Shown here one piece after another: positions 1 to 7,574 of a stretch of DNA of 19,578 nt. A program made the position numbers and the translations under genes. This DNA is from Chitinophaga pinensis (GTDB taxonomy: Bacteria; Bacteroidota; Bacteroidia; SXHM01): contig CAMDBK010000021.1 of the NCBI GenBank assembly GCA_945889235.1, forward strand, positions 1 to 19,578, read 5' to 3'. The notes beneath the pieces are model-generated. The model ran no database searches. It was given only the letters and a program-made list of their open reading frames with translations, and was not told the origin of the DNA. Within the stretch, counting starts at the first letter, position 1, and each line of letters opens with the position of its first letter.

Positions 1-1379
1 ATATCAGGATGCGTTCCATTAATATCTTTATTCATCCATTCCATAATGGTAGCTGCATCAAGCTCTTTATTCCAGAACGAGAACTCATCAATGTAGCCGT
101 CATAATTCAGGTTCCCGTCTCCACCTGAACCAATTTTAAAGTTGGTAATGCCTGTCATAGGCCTTATCATTCCGGTTCCGCTGTGAAATAACACTCCGTT
201 CAGATAAATTTTCATGCTGCCTGTTGCAGCGTTTTTAGTAAACGCCCAATGATTCCACTGTCCTTCATAGTTGGCGGTTTGTGCTGCCAGTTCAATGCGG
301 TCATATCCCGAAGAATTTCCAGCATCCCAGTAAACAGTTCCGTTATCCCAGGGAAGATGAACATTCAATACACGCTGGTTTTGTGCAGTATATCCTTCAA
401 AAATTATATCGGCCTGTGGCTGAATTGCAGGGTCGCCATACTGCCAGAACATTACCGTAACAAAGCTGTCAAGCTCAGCAAAAGCAGCACCGGGAACCTG
501 CACATAATCAGGTCCTGTAAACGAAAGATAGTTATCCTCACCTGTTGAATGAAGCCCTGAATTCCAACCCGTGCTCTCCACAAACACAGTGTTAGCTATT
601 CCCGAAGAAGTATTGCTGAAACTGAAATCAACCACAATGTTTGAGCTGCCATTCCAGTTAAAAGGCATAGTAAAGTTGAACGTTGTTATACCCGAAGATG
701 CAACAACAGTGTTTTGCAAAAATACCGTTTGAAAACCGCTGTTTTCAAACACATCAGCAGTAAGTGAATCAAGCGTTGTCGCTTTCATGCGGATGGTAAA
801 ATTCTTCAACTCACTTCCCGGAACATCAAACTGCAAGGCAAGTGCAGTAATGTTTCCGGCAGTAACGCCTGCTGCAAGAAGTTCAGCAGTTTTCCAGATG
901 TATTGTGAGCGTGCATTTGCGTTTGCGCTGTTCAGCGTTTGCGTGTTTGAAGTCTCTGCCTGACCAAGAGTATGCGTGCTGAGTGAAGTAGTATCGGTGT
1001 AAACAATATAATCCTGAAAGTGCGGCACATAGCTGTAAGTAGGCGAATTCATAAAGCCGAATGTATCAGGACTTGTACCCTCCACCGTAAAACTTGGTGC
1101 GGTATAAAGTGTTGAGTCCAGCACACCGGTATGGTCATATAAATAGGTATAGGTTAAATAATCCCACTCGCCACAAGCCGGACTTTGAGCAGGGTTGCAC
1201 TTCAGTTTGTAGTACATCAGAATTTTCTCGTAGCCTGTTGTGTCGGGCGGCAGGGCAAACCAGGCATTCTGTGGCGAACCATAGGTAAAGGTTTGTACCG
1301 TTAGGGTGTCGTGTTGCTGCGCGAAAGAAGTGAGAACGTAAGAAAGCGAGAAGGTGAGAAGGAGTAGAATTTTTTTCAT
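1..1379 (-). CDS. Secreted protein, N-glycanase-F-like N-terminus plus LamG domain (C-terminus off the window)
   Basis: The frame opens with ATG at 1379 and stays open to the left edge, so about 459 residues are visible and the C-terminus is missing. Residues 1-20 form a clear Sec signal peptide (MKKILLLLTFSLSYVLTSFA). Residues 50-84 carry EKILMYYKLKC and CGEWDYLTYTYLYDHTG, which resemble the N-terminal jelly-roll region of peptide-N-glycosidase F-related proteins of Bacteroidota. Residues about 285-445 look like a LamG/concanavalin-type lectin fold, with QWNHWAFTKN, IYLNGVLF and GYIDEFSFWNKEL. The protein is probably exported to the surface, and a type IX sorting domain may lie beyond the edge, but this cannot be seen. 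Glycosidase activity is not shown, because LamG modules more often bind glycans or proteins. Identity as a secreted LamG protein is fairly secure; the N-glycanase relationship is from recalled motif similarity. Confidence 0.8.
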   Translation of the reverse strand, partial: MKKILLLLTFSLSYVLTSFAQQHDTLTVQTFTYGSPQNAWFALPPDTTGYEKILMYYKLKCNPAQSPACGEWDYLTYTYLYDHTGVLDSTLYTAPSFTVEGTSPDTFGFMNSPTYSYVPHFQDYIVYTDTTSLSTHTLGQAETSNTQTLNSANANARSQYIWKTAELLAAGVTAGNITALALQFDVPGSELKNFTIRMKATTLDSLTADVFENSGFQTVFLQNTVVASSGITTFNFTMPFNWNGSSNIVVDFSFSNTSSGIANTVFVESTGWNSGLHSTGEDNYLSFTGPDYVQVPGAAFAELDSFVTVMFWQYGDPAIQPQADIIFEGYTAQNQRVLNVHLPWDNGTVYWDAGNSSGYDRIELAAQTANYEGQWNHWAFTKNAATGSMKIYLNGVLFHSGTGMIRPMTGITNFKIGSGGDGNLNYDGYIDEFSFWNKELDAATIMEWMNKDINGTHPD

Positions 1380-1418
1380 GGTAGAATTTTAGAGGATTGT
1401 AAAAATAAGATTATTCTC

Positions 1419-1445
1419 TGTCACATCGAGCGTAGTCGAGATGCG
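1419..1445. repeat. Intergenic palindromic repeat, GAGCGTAGTCGA family
   Basis: The stretch begins TGTCACATC, continues with GAGCGTAGTCGA and ends GATG. CATC and GATG flank the core as an imperfect palindrome. The same core (TGTCA...GAGCnTAGTCGA) occurs twice more at 15433-15495, once in each orientation. It lies between the starts-side of the left-edge gene and the end of the next minus-strand gene. It looks like a dispersed REP-like element of the kind scattered through Bacteroidota genomes. Confidence 0.6.
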
Positions 1446-1466
1446 CAAATAAAATCAGAAGTAATT

Positions 1467-2054
1467 TCACTTCAGCAAACGCAAATCATAAATATCATTT
1501 ACACGCTGCAACTCCGGCAACAGAAAATAATTTTTGCCATTGTCAATCAATTCTTCCAGTGTGGCGTCAAGCAGTTGATTATCGCTCAACAATTTGTTTG
1601 CAAATAAAAATGGCAGGGGTTCTTTCATCCCGATAAGATAATAGCCGCCCTTCTTTTCAGGGCCAATGCATACATCATATTTATTAAGGCGTTCAAACGC
1701 TTTTTCAATTATTGCCTGTGTTAGCTGCGGGCAATCGGCAGTAATAAAAACAACTTTGTTCACATCTTCATTATCCTGAATAATGTAAGTATCAAAAGCA
1801 TTTTCAATTTTATTGTTCAGATACTTTCCGGTTTGAATTTCTTTTTTAAAGTCAGTCGAAATCCAAACTGTGTTCCTGAAATTATCATCAGGATACCATA
1901 CAGTTTTTTTGCACGAAAGACTTTTTACAGAATAGTAAGTAATAACCTGTAGTTTTTCATTTATCTCTTTCGCCTTTTGTTCACCCAACGGTTCCGAAAG
2001 CTTTGAATTTTCTTTTTCGCTATTCAAAAAGATAAGCAACACATCATTTGTCAT
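1467..2054 (-). CDS. DUF2064 / TIGR04282-type glycosyltransferase-like protein, divergent
   Basis: This 195-residue protein starts at ATG 2054 and has the size of the GT-A-like DUF2064 family. Those proteins are nucleotidyl- or glycosyl-transferase-like and are often found near radical-SAM enzymes. Visible family features are ITADCPQLTQAIIEKAF (residues 104-120), YDVCIGP then GGYYLIGM (126-143), and a C-terminal TLEELIDNG...LPELQRVNDIYDL stretch. Two family hallmarks are degraded. The N-terminal KTRL segment is replaced by ENSKLS (15-20), and the usual DGG reads KGG (135-137). The protein may therefore be catalytically altered or inactive. It is cytoplasmic, with no signal peptide. It is divergent from the SLC13 transporter, 57 bases away; no partner gene points to a substrate. 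Confidence 0.75.
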   Translation of the reverse strand: MTNDVLLIFLNSEKENSKLSEPLGEQKAKEINEKLQVITYYSVKSLSCKKTVWYPDDNFRNTVWISTDFKKEIQTGKYLNNKIENAFDTYIIQDNEDVNKVVFITADCPQLTQAIIEKAFERLNKYDVCIGPEKKGGYYLIGMKEPLPFLFANKLLSDNQLLDATLEELIDNGKNYFLLPELQRVNDIYDLRLLK

Positions 2055-2111
2055 GTTGCAATTTTAAACAAACATCTGTAATCCATAATTTTATTTTTCT
2101 TTGTTGCATAA

Positions 2112-3572
2112 ATGAACAGAAGTTATTGGCTTAAATTAGTTGCAGGACCATTGACGGCAGTATTCATTATTGCTTTTGTCAATCTGGATGAAGGCAACCC
2201 CATGATAACCCGCATGGCGGCTATTACTGCATGGATTGCCATCTGGTGGCTTACCGAAGTGGTACATCTTGCCGTAACTTCTTTATTGCCGTTTATTTTT
2301 CTTCCGCTGCTTGGTATTTGCAGTGCAAAAACAACAGCCTTTGAATACATGGATCAGGTTATTTTTCTTTTCATCGGTGGCTTTATCATTGCCTTTGCAA
2401 TTGAACGCTGGAACCTTCACAAACGGATTGCACTGAAAATTCTTTCTATACTCGGAAATTCTCCTTCCAGTGTATTGCTTGGAGTTATGCTGACTGCTTA
2501 TTTGCTTTCAATGTGGATTTCAAATACAGCAACAACCATGATGCTGCTTTCAGCTGTATTTGCGGTTGTTCATCAGGTTGAACAACACATCACCGATGAA
2601 AAACAACGCAACAATATTGCTGCAGCTTTATTTATCGGGCTTGCATATTCTGCAACCATTGGCGGTATGGCAACACTGGTTGGAACACCACCCAACATGA
2701 TTTTTTACCGTTTCTACACCGAAACTTATCCAGATAATAATGACCTTGATTTTCTGTCGTGGTTTATCATTGGTTTTCCTCTTTCACTCACTTTTCTTAC
2801 CGTTTGTTACTTTGTGTTAAAAACTATTTTCCTGCGTAAAGTTGCTCACATAGAATTTGACAGAAATTACTTTTTGAATGAATATAAATTACTTGGCAAA
2901 ATGAGTGCAGAAGAAAAAACAACCGGTATTATTTTTCTTACTACTGCATTGCTTTGGTTTACCCGCGGTGACTTGGATTTAGGAAGTTTTAAGTTTACCG
3001 GATGGGGAAGTCTGTTTGGTAAATCTGAAATGGTTCAGGATAGCACCGTTGCTGTGTTTATGGCTATACTCTTATTTATTATTCCCTCTCAAAGCGAAAA
3101 AGGTCGCGCACTTATTACCTGGCACGAAGCATCAAAACTTCCCTTTGATATTATTCTGCTTTTCGGCAGCGGCTTTGCCATTGCAAAAGGTTTTGAAGTT
3201 TCGGGGCTCAGTAATTTTCTTGCTGCTCAATTAGGTTTTTTCAAGACAGCGAATATTATTGTAATCATTCTTTTGATTTGCATCATGATTACTATTATCA
3301 GTGAGTTTGCATCCAACATCGCAAGCATACAATTAGCCTTGCCTGTTCTAATTTCCATCCAGAAAGGGTTGGATATTCATCCGTTGTTGCTGATGATTCC
3401 TGCAACATTTGCGGCCTCATTGGGTTTTATGCTTCCCGTTGCTACTGCACCTAACACCATAGTGTTCGGCAGCAAAAGAATAAAAGTAAATGATATGATG
3501 AAGGCCGGTATTTTTCTTGATATAGCAGGAATTCTGCTGATAGTTTTGTTCAGCCTTTTATTGCTGCGCTAA
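2112..3572 (+). CDS. DASS/SLC13 family anion (dicarboxylate) symporter
   Basis: This is a 486-residue inner-membrane protein of usual family length with about eleven hydrophobic segments. It contains the first SNT motif (SNTATTMML, residues 137-145), GTPPNMIFY (191-199), a second copy of the internal repeat with SNIASIQLALPVL (401-413), and LPVATAPNTIVFG (441-453). These match the substrate- and Na+-binding hairpins of the divalent-anion:sodium symporters such as VcINDY and CitT. In the second hairpin the expected SNT is SNI, which may affect one cation site or the substrate. The likely substrate is a C4 dicarboxylate or a similar anion; the sequence cannot decide. The stop codon overlaps the stop of the convergent histidine kinase by four bases (3569-3572). 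Confidence 0.9.
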   Translation: MNRSYWLKLVAGPLTAVFIIAFVNLDEGNPMITRMAAITAWIAIWWLTEVVHLAVTSLLPFIFLPLLGICSAKTTAFEYMDQVIFLFIGGFIIAFAIERWNLHKRIALKILSILGNSPSSVLLGVMLTAYLLSMWISNTATTMMLLSAVFAVVHQVEQHITDEKQRNNIAAALFIGLAYSATIGGMATLVGTPPNMIFYRFYTETYPDNNDLDFLSWFIIGFPLSLTFLTVCYFVLKTIFLRKVAHIEFDRNYFLNEYKLLGKMSAEEKTTGIIFLTTALLWFTRGDLDLGSFKFTGWGSLFGKSEMVQDSTVAVFMAILLFIIPSQSEKGRALITWHEASKLPFDIILLFGSGFAIAKGFEVSGLSNFLAAQLGFFKTANIIVIILLICIMITIISEFASNIASIQLALPVLISIQKGLDIHPLLLMIPATFAASLGFMLPVATAPNTIVFGSKRIKVNDMMKAGIFLDIAGILLIVLFSLLLLR

Positions 3573-5890
3573 GCAGGTTTTGCGACAGCCCATTTTTTTA
3601 TCATGTTCACCAGATCGTTTGAAACAATGGGTTTTAAAAGATAATCGTCCATTGTTTTTACTTCCGAATCGTTGGATTGAACATCAATTACATTTCCGCT
3701 GAGTGCAATTATCGGTGGATTCTTTTTGCCGTTTTTTCTTATAGCTTCTACAGCCGCAAAGCCATCCATCTCCGGCATTTGTATATCCATAAAAATAATG
3801 TCGTATTCATTGGTGTTTACTGCTTCAACAGCTTGTGTTCCGTTTGAAACCATATCAACAATACACCCTATTTTTTTTAACATCATGGAGAAAGCGCGTT
3901 GATTAATAAGGTTATCTTCTGCCAATAATACCCTGCAATCGAATTTAAGTTCAACGGGTTTATTATTTTCTTTTTTCACTTCCTCTTTCTTTGCTTCACT
4001 GTCGGCAATTACATAAAACCAAAAGGTACTGCCTTTGCCAATTTCACTCTCCACACCAATCTCGCCACCAAGCAGGTCCACTAATTTTTTTGAAATGGAT
4101 AAGCCTAAGCCTGTGCCTTCTATATCACGTGAAAACGGAGTGTCTATTTGCGAAAAATCTTTGAACAGTTTATCAATATCAGCAGGCTCAATTCCAACAC
4201 CTGTGTCAATAACGGAGAATTTGATTTTTAAAGCTGTTCCCCGTTGTTCCATCACTTCCGATTTTATCGTGATGTTTCCTTCCGGAGTAAATTTAATTGC
4301 GTTTCTCAACAGGTTTACAATTACCTGCATCAGTCTTCTGCGATCAGTAATAACGTGCTCAGGAAATGAACCTGATTTTTCGGTTTGCAGGCTGATGTTT
4401 TTTTCCTGTGCAAGCGATTTATAAGTCTTTACAATTTCTTCAATTAGTCCGTCTAACTCAAATGCCATAGGGCTTAAGCGCATTTTACCGGCTTCCAGTT
4501 TGCTAAGGTCAAGAATGTCATTCACAATTGACCGCAGATTTTTTGAAGAGGTGAAAATATTTTCAACAAATTCTTTTTGTTCATCAGTCATACTGCTGTC
4601 AAGCAATAATTCAGACATGCTTAGTATTCCGTTCAGCGGAGTTCTAATTTCATGACTCATTCCGGCCAAAAATTCTGATTTATATTTCAATGATTTTTCT
4701 GCCAGTTCTTTTTCTATCTGTAGTTGAGCTTTTTGCTTGTGCTCAGTTATATCCGTAACAGTTCCAAGATATCCGACAAAATTATCATCATTATCTTTCA
4801 AGGCAACGGCTTGTTCCATCACGTATCGTATTTCACTATCCGGTAATATTAGCCGGTATTCCATATTAAATTCACCCTTTACTTCATTTACTTCTTCCCA
4901 TTTATTTTTTAAATTTTTATAATCTTCGGGGTGTGTATTTTTAAGTGGAGAAGTGCTGTAGGCCTCAGCAAGAGAAACTCCAAGGATTGATAACAGTTCT
5001 TCGTTTACGTAAATTAATTTTCCGTGGGAATCATGCTGATAAATTCCAACAGGAGCAAGCGCGGTAAGTGTTCTGAATTTTTTCTCATTTATGCGGGTTG
5101 TTTCTTCTGCTTTTTTCCGTTCAGTAATGTTTGACGACCAAATTGTAACGCCTGTTAATTCACCGTTTTCATTATAAACAGGATTGTATTGGCGCTCGAA
5201 CCAGAATTCTTTCCCGTGTACATCAACTGGTCTTTCTGTAAGAATAGATTTTCCTGCAAATGCTTTTTTTATTTCTTCAATGCACGACAAACGATTCTTT
5301 TCTCGGATGCAATCTGTAATAGTATCACCTTTTTTCAACTCACGGTTGAACTTCATTTTAATCATATGTATTGCAGCCTGATTAAAAGCTACAACCTTAA
5401 AATCTTTATCAACTAAATAAAATGTATGGATGGTGTTATTAAATATTGACCTAAGATTAGTTTCAGAGCTGACCAGCGCTTTTTCTGCAACGCGCCTTTC
5501 AGTTACGTTTGAAGCAATCAGTGTTACCGCATAAAATTTTCCGGCTTCATTTTTTACACCGCTGTATTTTAGCTCGTAATAAAATGGTTTGTTTTTTACC
5601 TCATGATAGCCTTCACTTGTTACATATCCGCCCTTTAAAGCAATTTTCATGTTTCGCATGAACTTTGTTTTTGAATCGGGTTTAATGAAATCCAATAAAT
5701 TATCACCTGCATTTATTGTCATCCCAAAAAGAATATTGAAAGTTGCGCGGGCTGATGGATTTACTGAAATGAGATGAAAATCAGAGTTGATTAAAAAGTA
5801 ACCGTCACGACTGCTGTTAAATAAAGCCCTGAGATTAGCTTCTGTTTCCGTTAGCGCATTCTCGGCTTCCTTCTTTTCACTTATATTCAA
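3569..5890 (-). CDS. Multi-PAS hybrid histidine kinase, main part downstream of a frameshift
   Basis: From the TTG at 5890 this gives 773 residues, but that codon is not a real start. The same frame is open upstream to 6013 and encodes the second half of a PAS domain (KTVWIEASYIPIFD ... VLYSYLNISEKK). Domains follow in order: PAS about 14-130, PAS 142-257, PAS 267-385 (each ending in a VTER/ITER/ITEH-type motif), then HisKA with FLAGMSHEIRTPLNG (phospho-His 413). The HATPase has NLLRNAIKF (N530), DTGVGI (562-567) and GTGLGLSIS (592-600). The C-terminal receiver has acidic E658/D659, phospho-acceptor D702 in FMDIQMPEMDG, and K753. No membrane segment or DNA-binding output is present, so it is probably a soluble sensor that passes phosphate on through its receiver. 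No partner regulator is adjacent. The kinase core looks intact; only the 5' region is broken (see 6004-6012). Confidence 0.9.
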   Translation of the reverse strand: MNISEKKEAENALTETEANLRALFNSSRDGYFLINSDFHLISVNPSARATFNILFGMTINAGDNLLDFIKPDSKTKFMRNMKIALKGGYVTSEGYHEVKNKPFYYELKYSGVKNEAGKFYAVTLIASNVTERRVAEKALVSSETNLRSIFNNTIHTFYLVDKDFKVVAFNQAAIHMIKMKFNRELKKGDTITDCIREKNRLSCIEEIKKAFAGKSILTERPVDVHGKEFWFERQYNPVYNENGELTGVTIWSSNITERKKAEETTRINEKKFRTLTALAPVGIYQHDSHGKLIYVNEELLSILGVSLAEAYSTSPLKNTHPEDYKNLKNKWEEVNEVKGEFNMEYRLILPDSEIRYVMEQAVALKDNDDNFVGYLGTVTDITEHKQKAQLQIEKELAEKSLKYKSEFLAGMSHEIRTPLNGILSMSELLLDSSMTDEQKEFVENIFTSSKNLRSIVNDILDLSKLEAGKMRLSPMAFELDGLIEEIVKTYKSLAQEKNISLQTEKSGSFPEHVITDRRRLMQVIVNLLRNAIKFTPEGNITIKSEVMEQRGTALKIKFSVIDTGVGIEPADIDKLFKDFSQIDTPFSRDIEGTGLGLSISKKLVDLLGGEIGVESEIGKGSTFWFYVIADSEAKKEEVKKENNKPVELKFDCRVLLAEDNLINQRAFSMMLKKIGCIVDMVSNGTQAVEAVNTNEYDIIFMDIQMPEMDGFAAVEAIRKNGKKNPPIIALSGNVIDVQSNDSEVKTMDDYLLKPIVSNDLVNMIKKWAVAKPA

Positions 5891-6000
5891 ATAGGAATAT
5901 AAAACAGATATTACTTTTTGTTTCGAATCAAAAATGGGTATGTAACTTGCCTCAATCCAAACGGTCTTGCCTTCTGGATTTTTAAGAGCCTTTTCAGTAA

Positions 6001-6267
6001 TTATTTTTTTTTCTTAAGCGCTTTTTCAAAGTGGCGGATAAATGATGCGTTTTCTTTTTTCTCAACATATTCCCAGTAAGAAGAATTTATTTCCATGGGC
6101 TTTTTATAAAAATACCGCATGCCTTTATCCGCAACTGCATTAAACATCAAAACCTTAAAATCTTTGTCTAATAGGATAAAACCTTTAATAGTATTGTCAA
6201 GCAGAATCTTCAGATATTCTGCACTCTTATCAATTTTGTTAGGCGTATTTTTTTTCTTACCCGGCAT
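6001..6267 (-). pseudogene. 5' fragment of the histidine kinase: N-terminus and first half of a PAS domain
   Basis: The ATG at 6267 begins MPGKKKNTPNKIDKSAEYL and leads into a PAS half with ILLDNTIKGFILLDKDFKVLMFNAVAD. The frame then ends at TAA (6003-6001) directly after an A9 run encoding KKKK. A TTG at 6294 is in frame, but the ATG is the better start. The PAS domain lacks its second half here, and exactly that half is found in the adjacent frame downstream. The two pieces would join as HFEKALKKKK then IITEKALKNPEGKTVW, giving one protein of about 899 residues. Alone, this 88-residue fragment is unlikely to have a function. Whether this is a true mutation, a slippage site or a base-count error cannot be told from one sequence. 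Confidence 0.75.
6004..6012 (-). other. A9 homopolymer at the reading-frame break of the histidine kinase
   Basis: On the coding (minus) strand the sequence is AAG followed by nine A and then TAATTACTGAA. With nine A the frame stops at TAA. With ten A, or seven, it reads through as KKK(K)IITEKAL into the rest of the PAS domain. A -1 ribosomal slip, or transcriptional slippage adding one A, would have the same effect. Confidence 0.85.
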
Positions 6268-6276
6268 GGTTAGGTT

Positions 6277-6296
6277 TATTGCATAAAAGTGCAATA
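6277..6296. promoter_or_regulatory. 20-bp perfect inverted repeat just upstream of the histidine kinase
   Basis: The arms TATTGCA and TGCAATA are perfect 7-bp inverted repeats separated by six bases. They end nine bases before the kinase ATG at 6267. The position suits an operator for a dimeric regulator, or a small hairpin in the leader. No known operator is recognised. Confidence 0.35.
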
Positions 6297-6356
6297 CGAA
6301 AATGAGGCGATTAAGTTATAGTGAAATGTAAAAAAATTAATGGCTGAAAAAAGAAC

Positions 6357-7541
6357 TCAGTTTTTCTGTTTTCTGCGAGTAATTTCTGATGTAATAAGTT
6401 TCAATTCCCTGCCGGTTTGCCCTGCTACTGAAGTGTTTTCTTCTGCCCTGCGGATAAGGTACGGAACAACATCTTTAACCGGACCATACGGAATATATTT
6501 TGCCACATTATACCCTTCCGAAGCAAGATTAAAACTGATATTATCGCTCATCCCGAAAAGTTGTGAGAAATAAATTCGTTCATCAGATTTTTCAATATTC
6601 TTTTCTTTCATTTTTTTTGCAAGATGGGCGCAACTTTCTTCATTGTGTGTTCCTGCAAAAATTGCAACTTTAGGAAAATACTCTAAACAAAAATCAAGCG
6701 CAAGATTGTAGTCAGTATCAACTTCGGTTTTTGTTTCGTGAATAGGCGAAGGATATTTTTTTTCTTCTGCACGCTTTCTTTCTTTTTCCATGTATGCTCC
6801 CCTCACAATTTTAAAACCCGGAATCCAGTTTTCTTTCAATGATTTTTCAACTGTTTTTTTCAGAAAATTTAATCTGTCGTGACGATACATCTGAATGGTG
6901 TTATAGACAATGGCTTTTTCACGATTATATTTTTTCATCATGTCTTCAACAATTGAATCAATGACATCTTGAATCCATGATTCCTCAGCATCAATCATAA
7001 CAGGAACGCTTGCCTCAAACGCTGACTTACAAATAGAATCAATACGTTCAACAATTTTTTGATATTCTTTTTCTTCTTCTTTACTCAATTTGTTTTTTGT
7101 TTCTGATAGCAATGTAGATGCTTTTTCAAGAAGCGAAATTCGTGCAAGCCCTGAAGGTTTAAAAACCGCAAAAGGAATATTCGCATTTCCTTTTGCAAAA
7201 CTGATAATTGAAATTATTTCATTTGTTACCCGGTCAAAATCTTCGTCAGATTCTTTTCCTTCTACCGAATAATCAGGAATACTTTTCACCTTGTTTTTAC
7301 CAAGATGTTGAATCATTTGTTCTGTGTCAGAAAGATTTTCGCCACCACAAAAATGATTGAAAACTGTTGCTTTAATTAAACCTTCAACCGGAAGATGAAG
7401 CCACAGTGCTATGTTCAGCAAAGGTTTGCCAATCTTAAGAAGTACAGGGTAACTGATGAATTTAAACAGCAGGAATGAACTCTTCAGTTCTTTGTTTGTC
7501 TGAGACGAAAAAGCTATTTCGGTATTGCTGAATGAAAGCAT
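6357..7541 (-). CDS. Proline dehydrogenase (monofunctional PRODH)
   Basis: The enzyme oxidises L-proline to delta-1-pyrroline-5-carboxylate using FAD and passes electrons to the quinone pool. It is the first step of proline catabolism. The 394-residue protein from ATG 7541 shows the PRODH beta/alpha-barrel motifs in order: DYSVEG (90-95), VFKPSGLAR (126-134), MIDAEESW (182-189), YNTIQMYRHDR (213-223), FKIVRGAYMEKER (243-255), AGTHN (296-300), SQLFGMSDN (326-334), AKYIPYGPVKDVVPYLIRRAEEN (347-369, with the conserved RR..E near the end). The length fits the stand-alone enzyme rather than bifunctional PutA, and no P5C dehydrogenase is visible next to it. It lies 33 bases after the HhH barrel gene and 89 bases before the kinase start, all co-directional. 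A TATATTCG stretch at 7569-7562 is close to the TAnnTTTG promoter element, so it may have its own promoter. Confidence 0.93.
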   Translation of the reverse strand: MLSFSNTEIAFSSQTNKELKSSFLLFKFISYPVLLKIGKPLLNIALWLHLPVEGLIKATVFNHFCGGENLSDTEQMIQHLGKNKVKSIPDYSVEGKESDEDFDRVTNEIISIISFAKGNANIPFAVFKPSGLARISLLEKASTLLSETKNKLSKEEEKEYQKIVERIDSICKSAFEASVPVMIDAEESWIQDVIDSIVEDMMKKYNREKAIVYNTIQMYRHDRLNFLKKTVEKSLKENWIPGFKIVRGAYMEKERKRAEEKKYPSPIHETKTEVDTDYNLALDFCLEYFPKVAIFAGTHNEESCAHLAKKMKEKNIEKSDERIYFSQLFGMSDNISFNLASEGYNVAKYIPYGPVKDVVPYLIRRAEENTSVAGQTGRELKLITSEITRRKQKN

Positions 7542-7574
7542 TGAAAAAATAAAATCGGCTGCGAATATAGCAAC

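Noticed and set aside
249..548. 99-residue plus-strand open frame at the left edge
   Set aside because: It lies inside the opposite-strand LamG gene, which has a signal peptide and family motifs.
4035..4424. 129-residue open frame antisense to the histidine kinase
   Set aside because: It is a mirror of the conserved HATPase coding region, with no start context or family features.
5890..5890. TTG at 5890 as the true start of the histidine kinase
   Set aside because: The preceding in-frame sequence to 6013 encodes the missing half of a PAS domain, and no ATG is nearby. The gene continues upstream across the frameshift.
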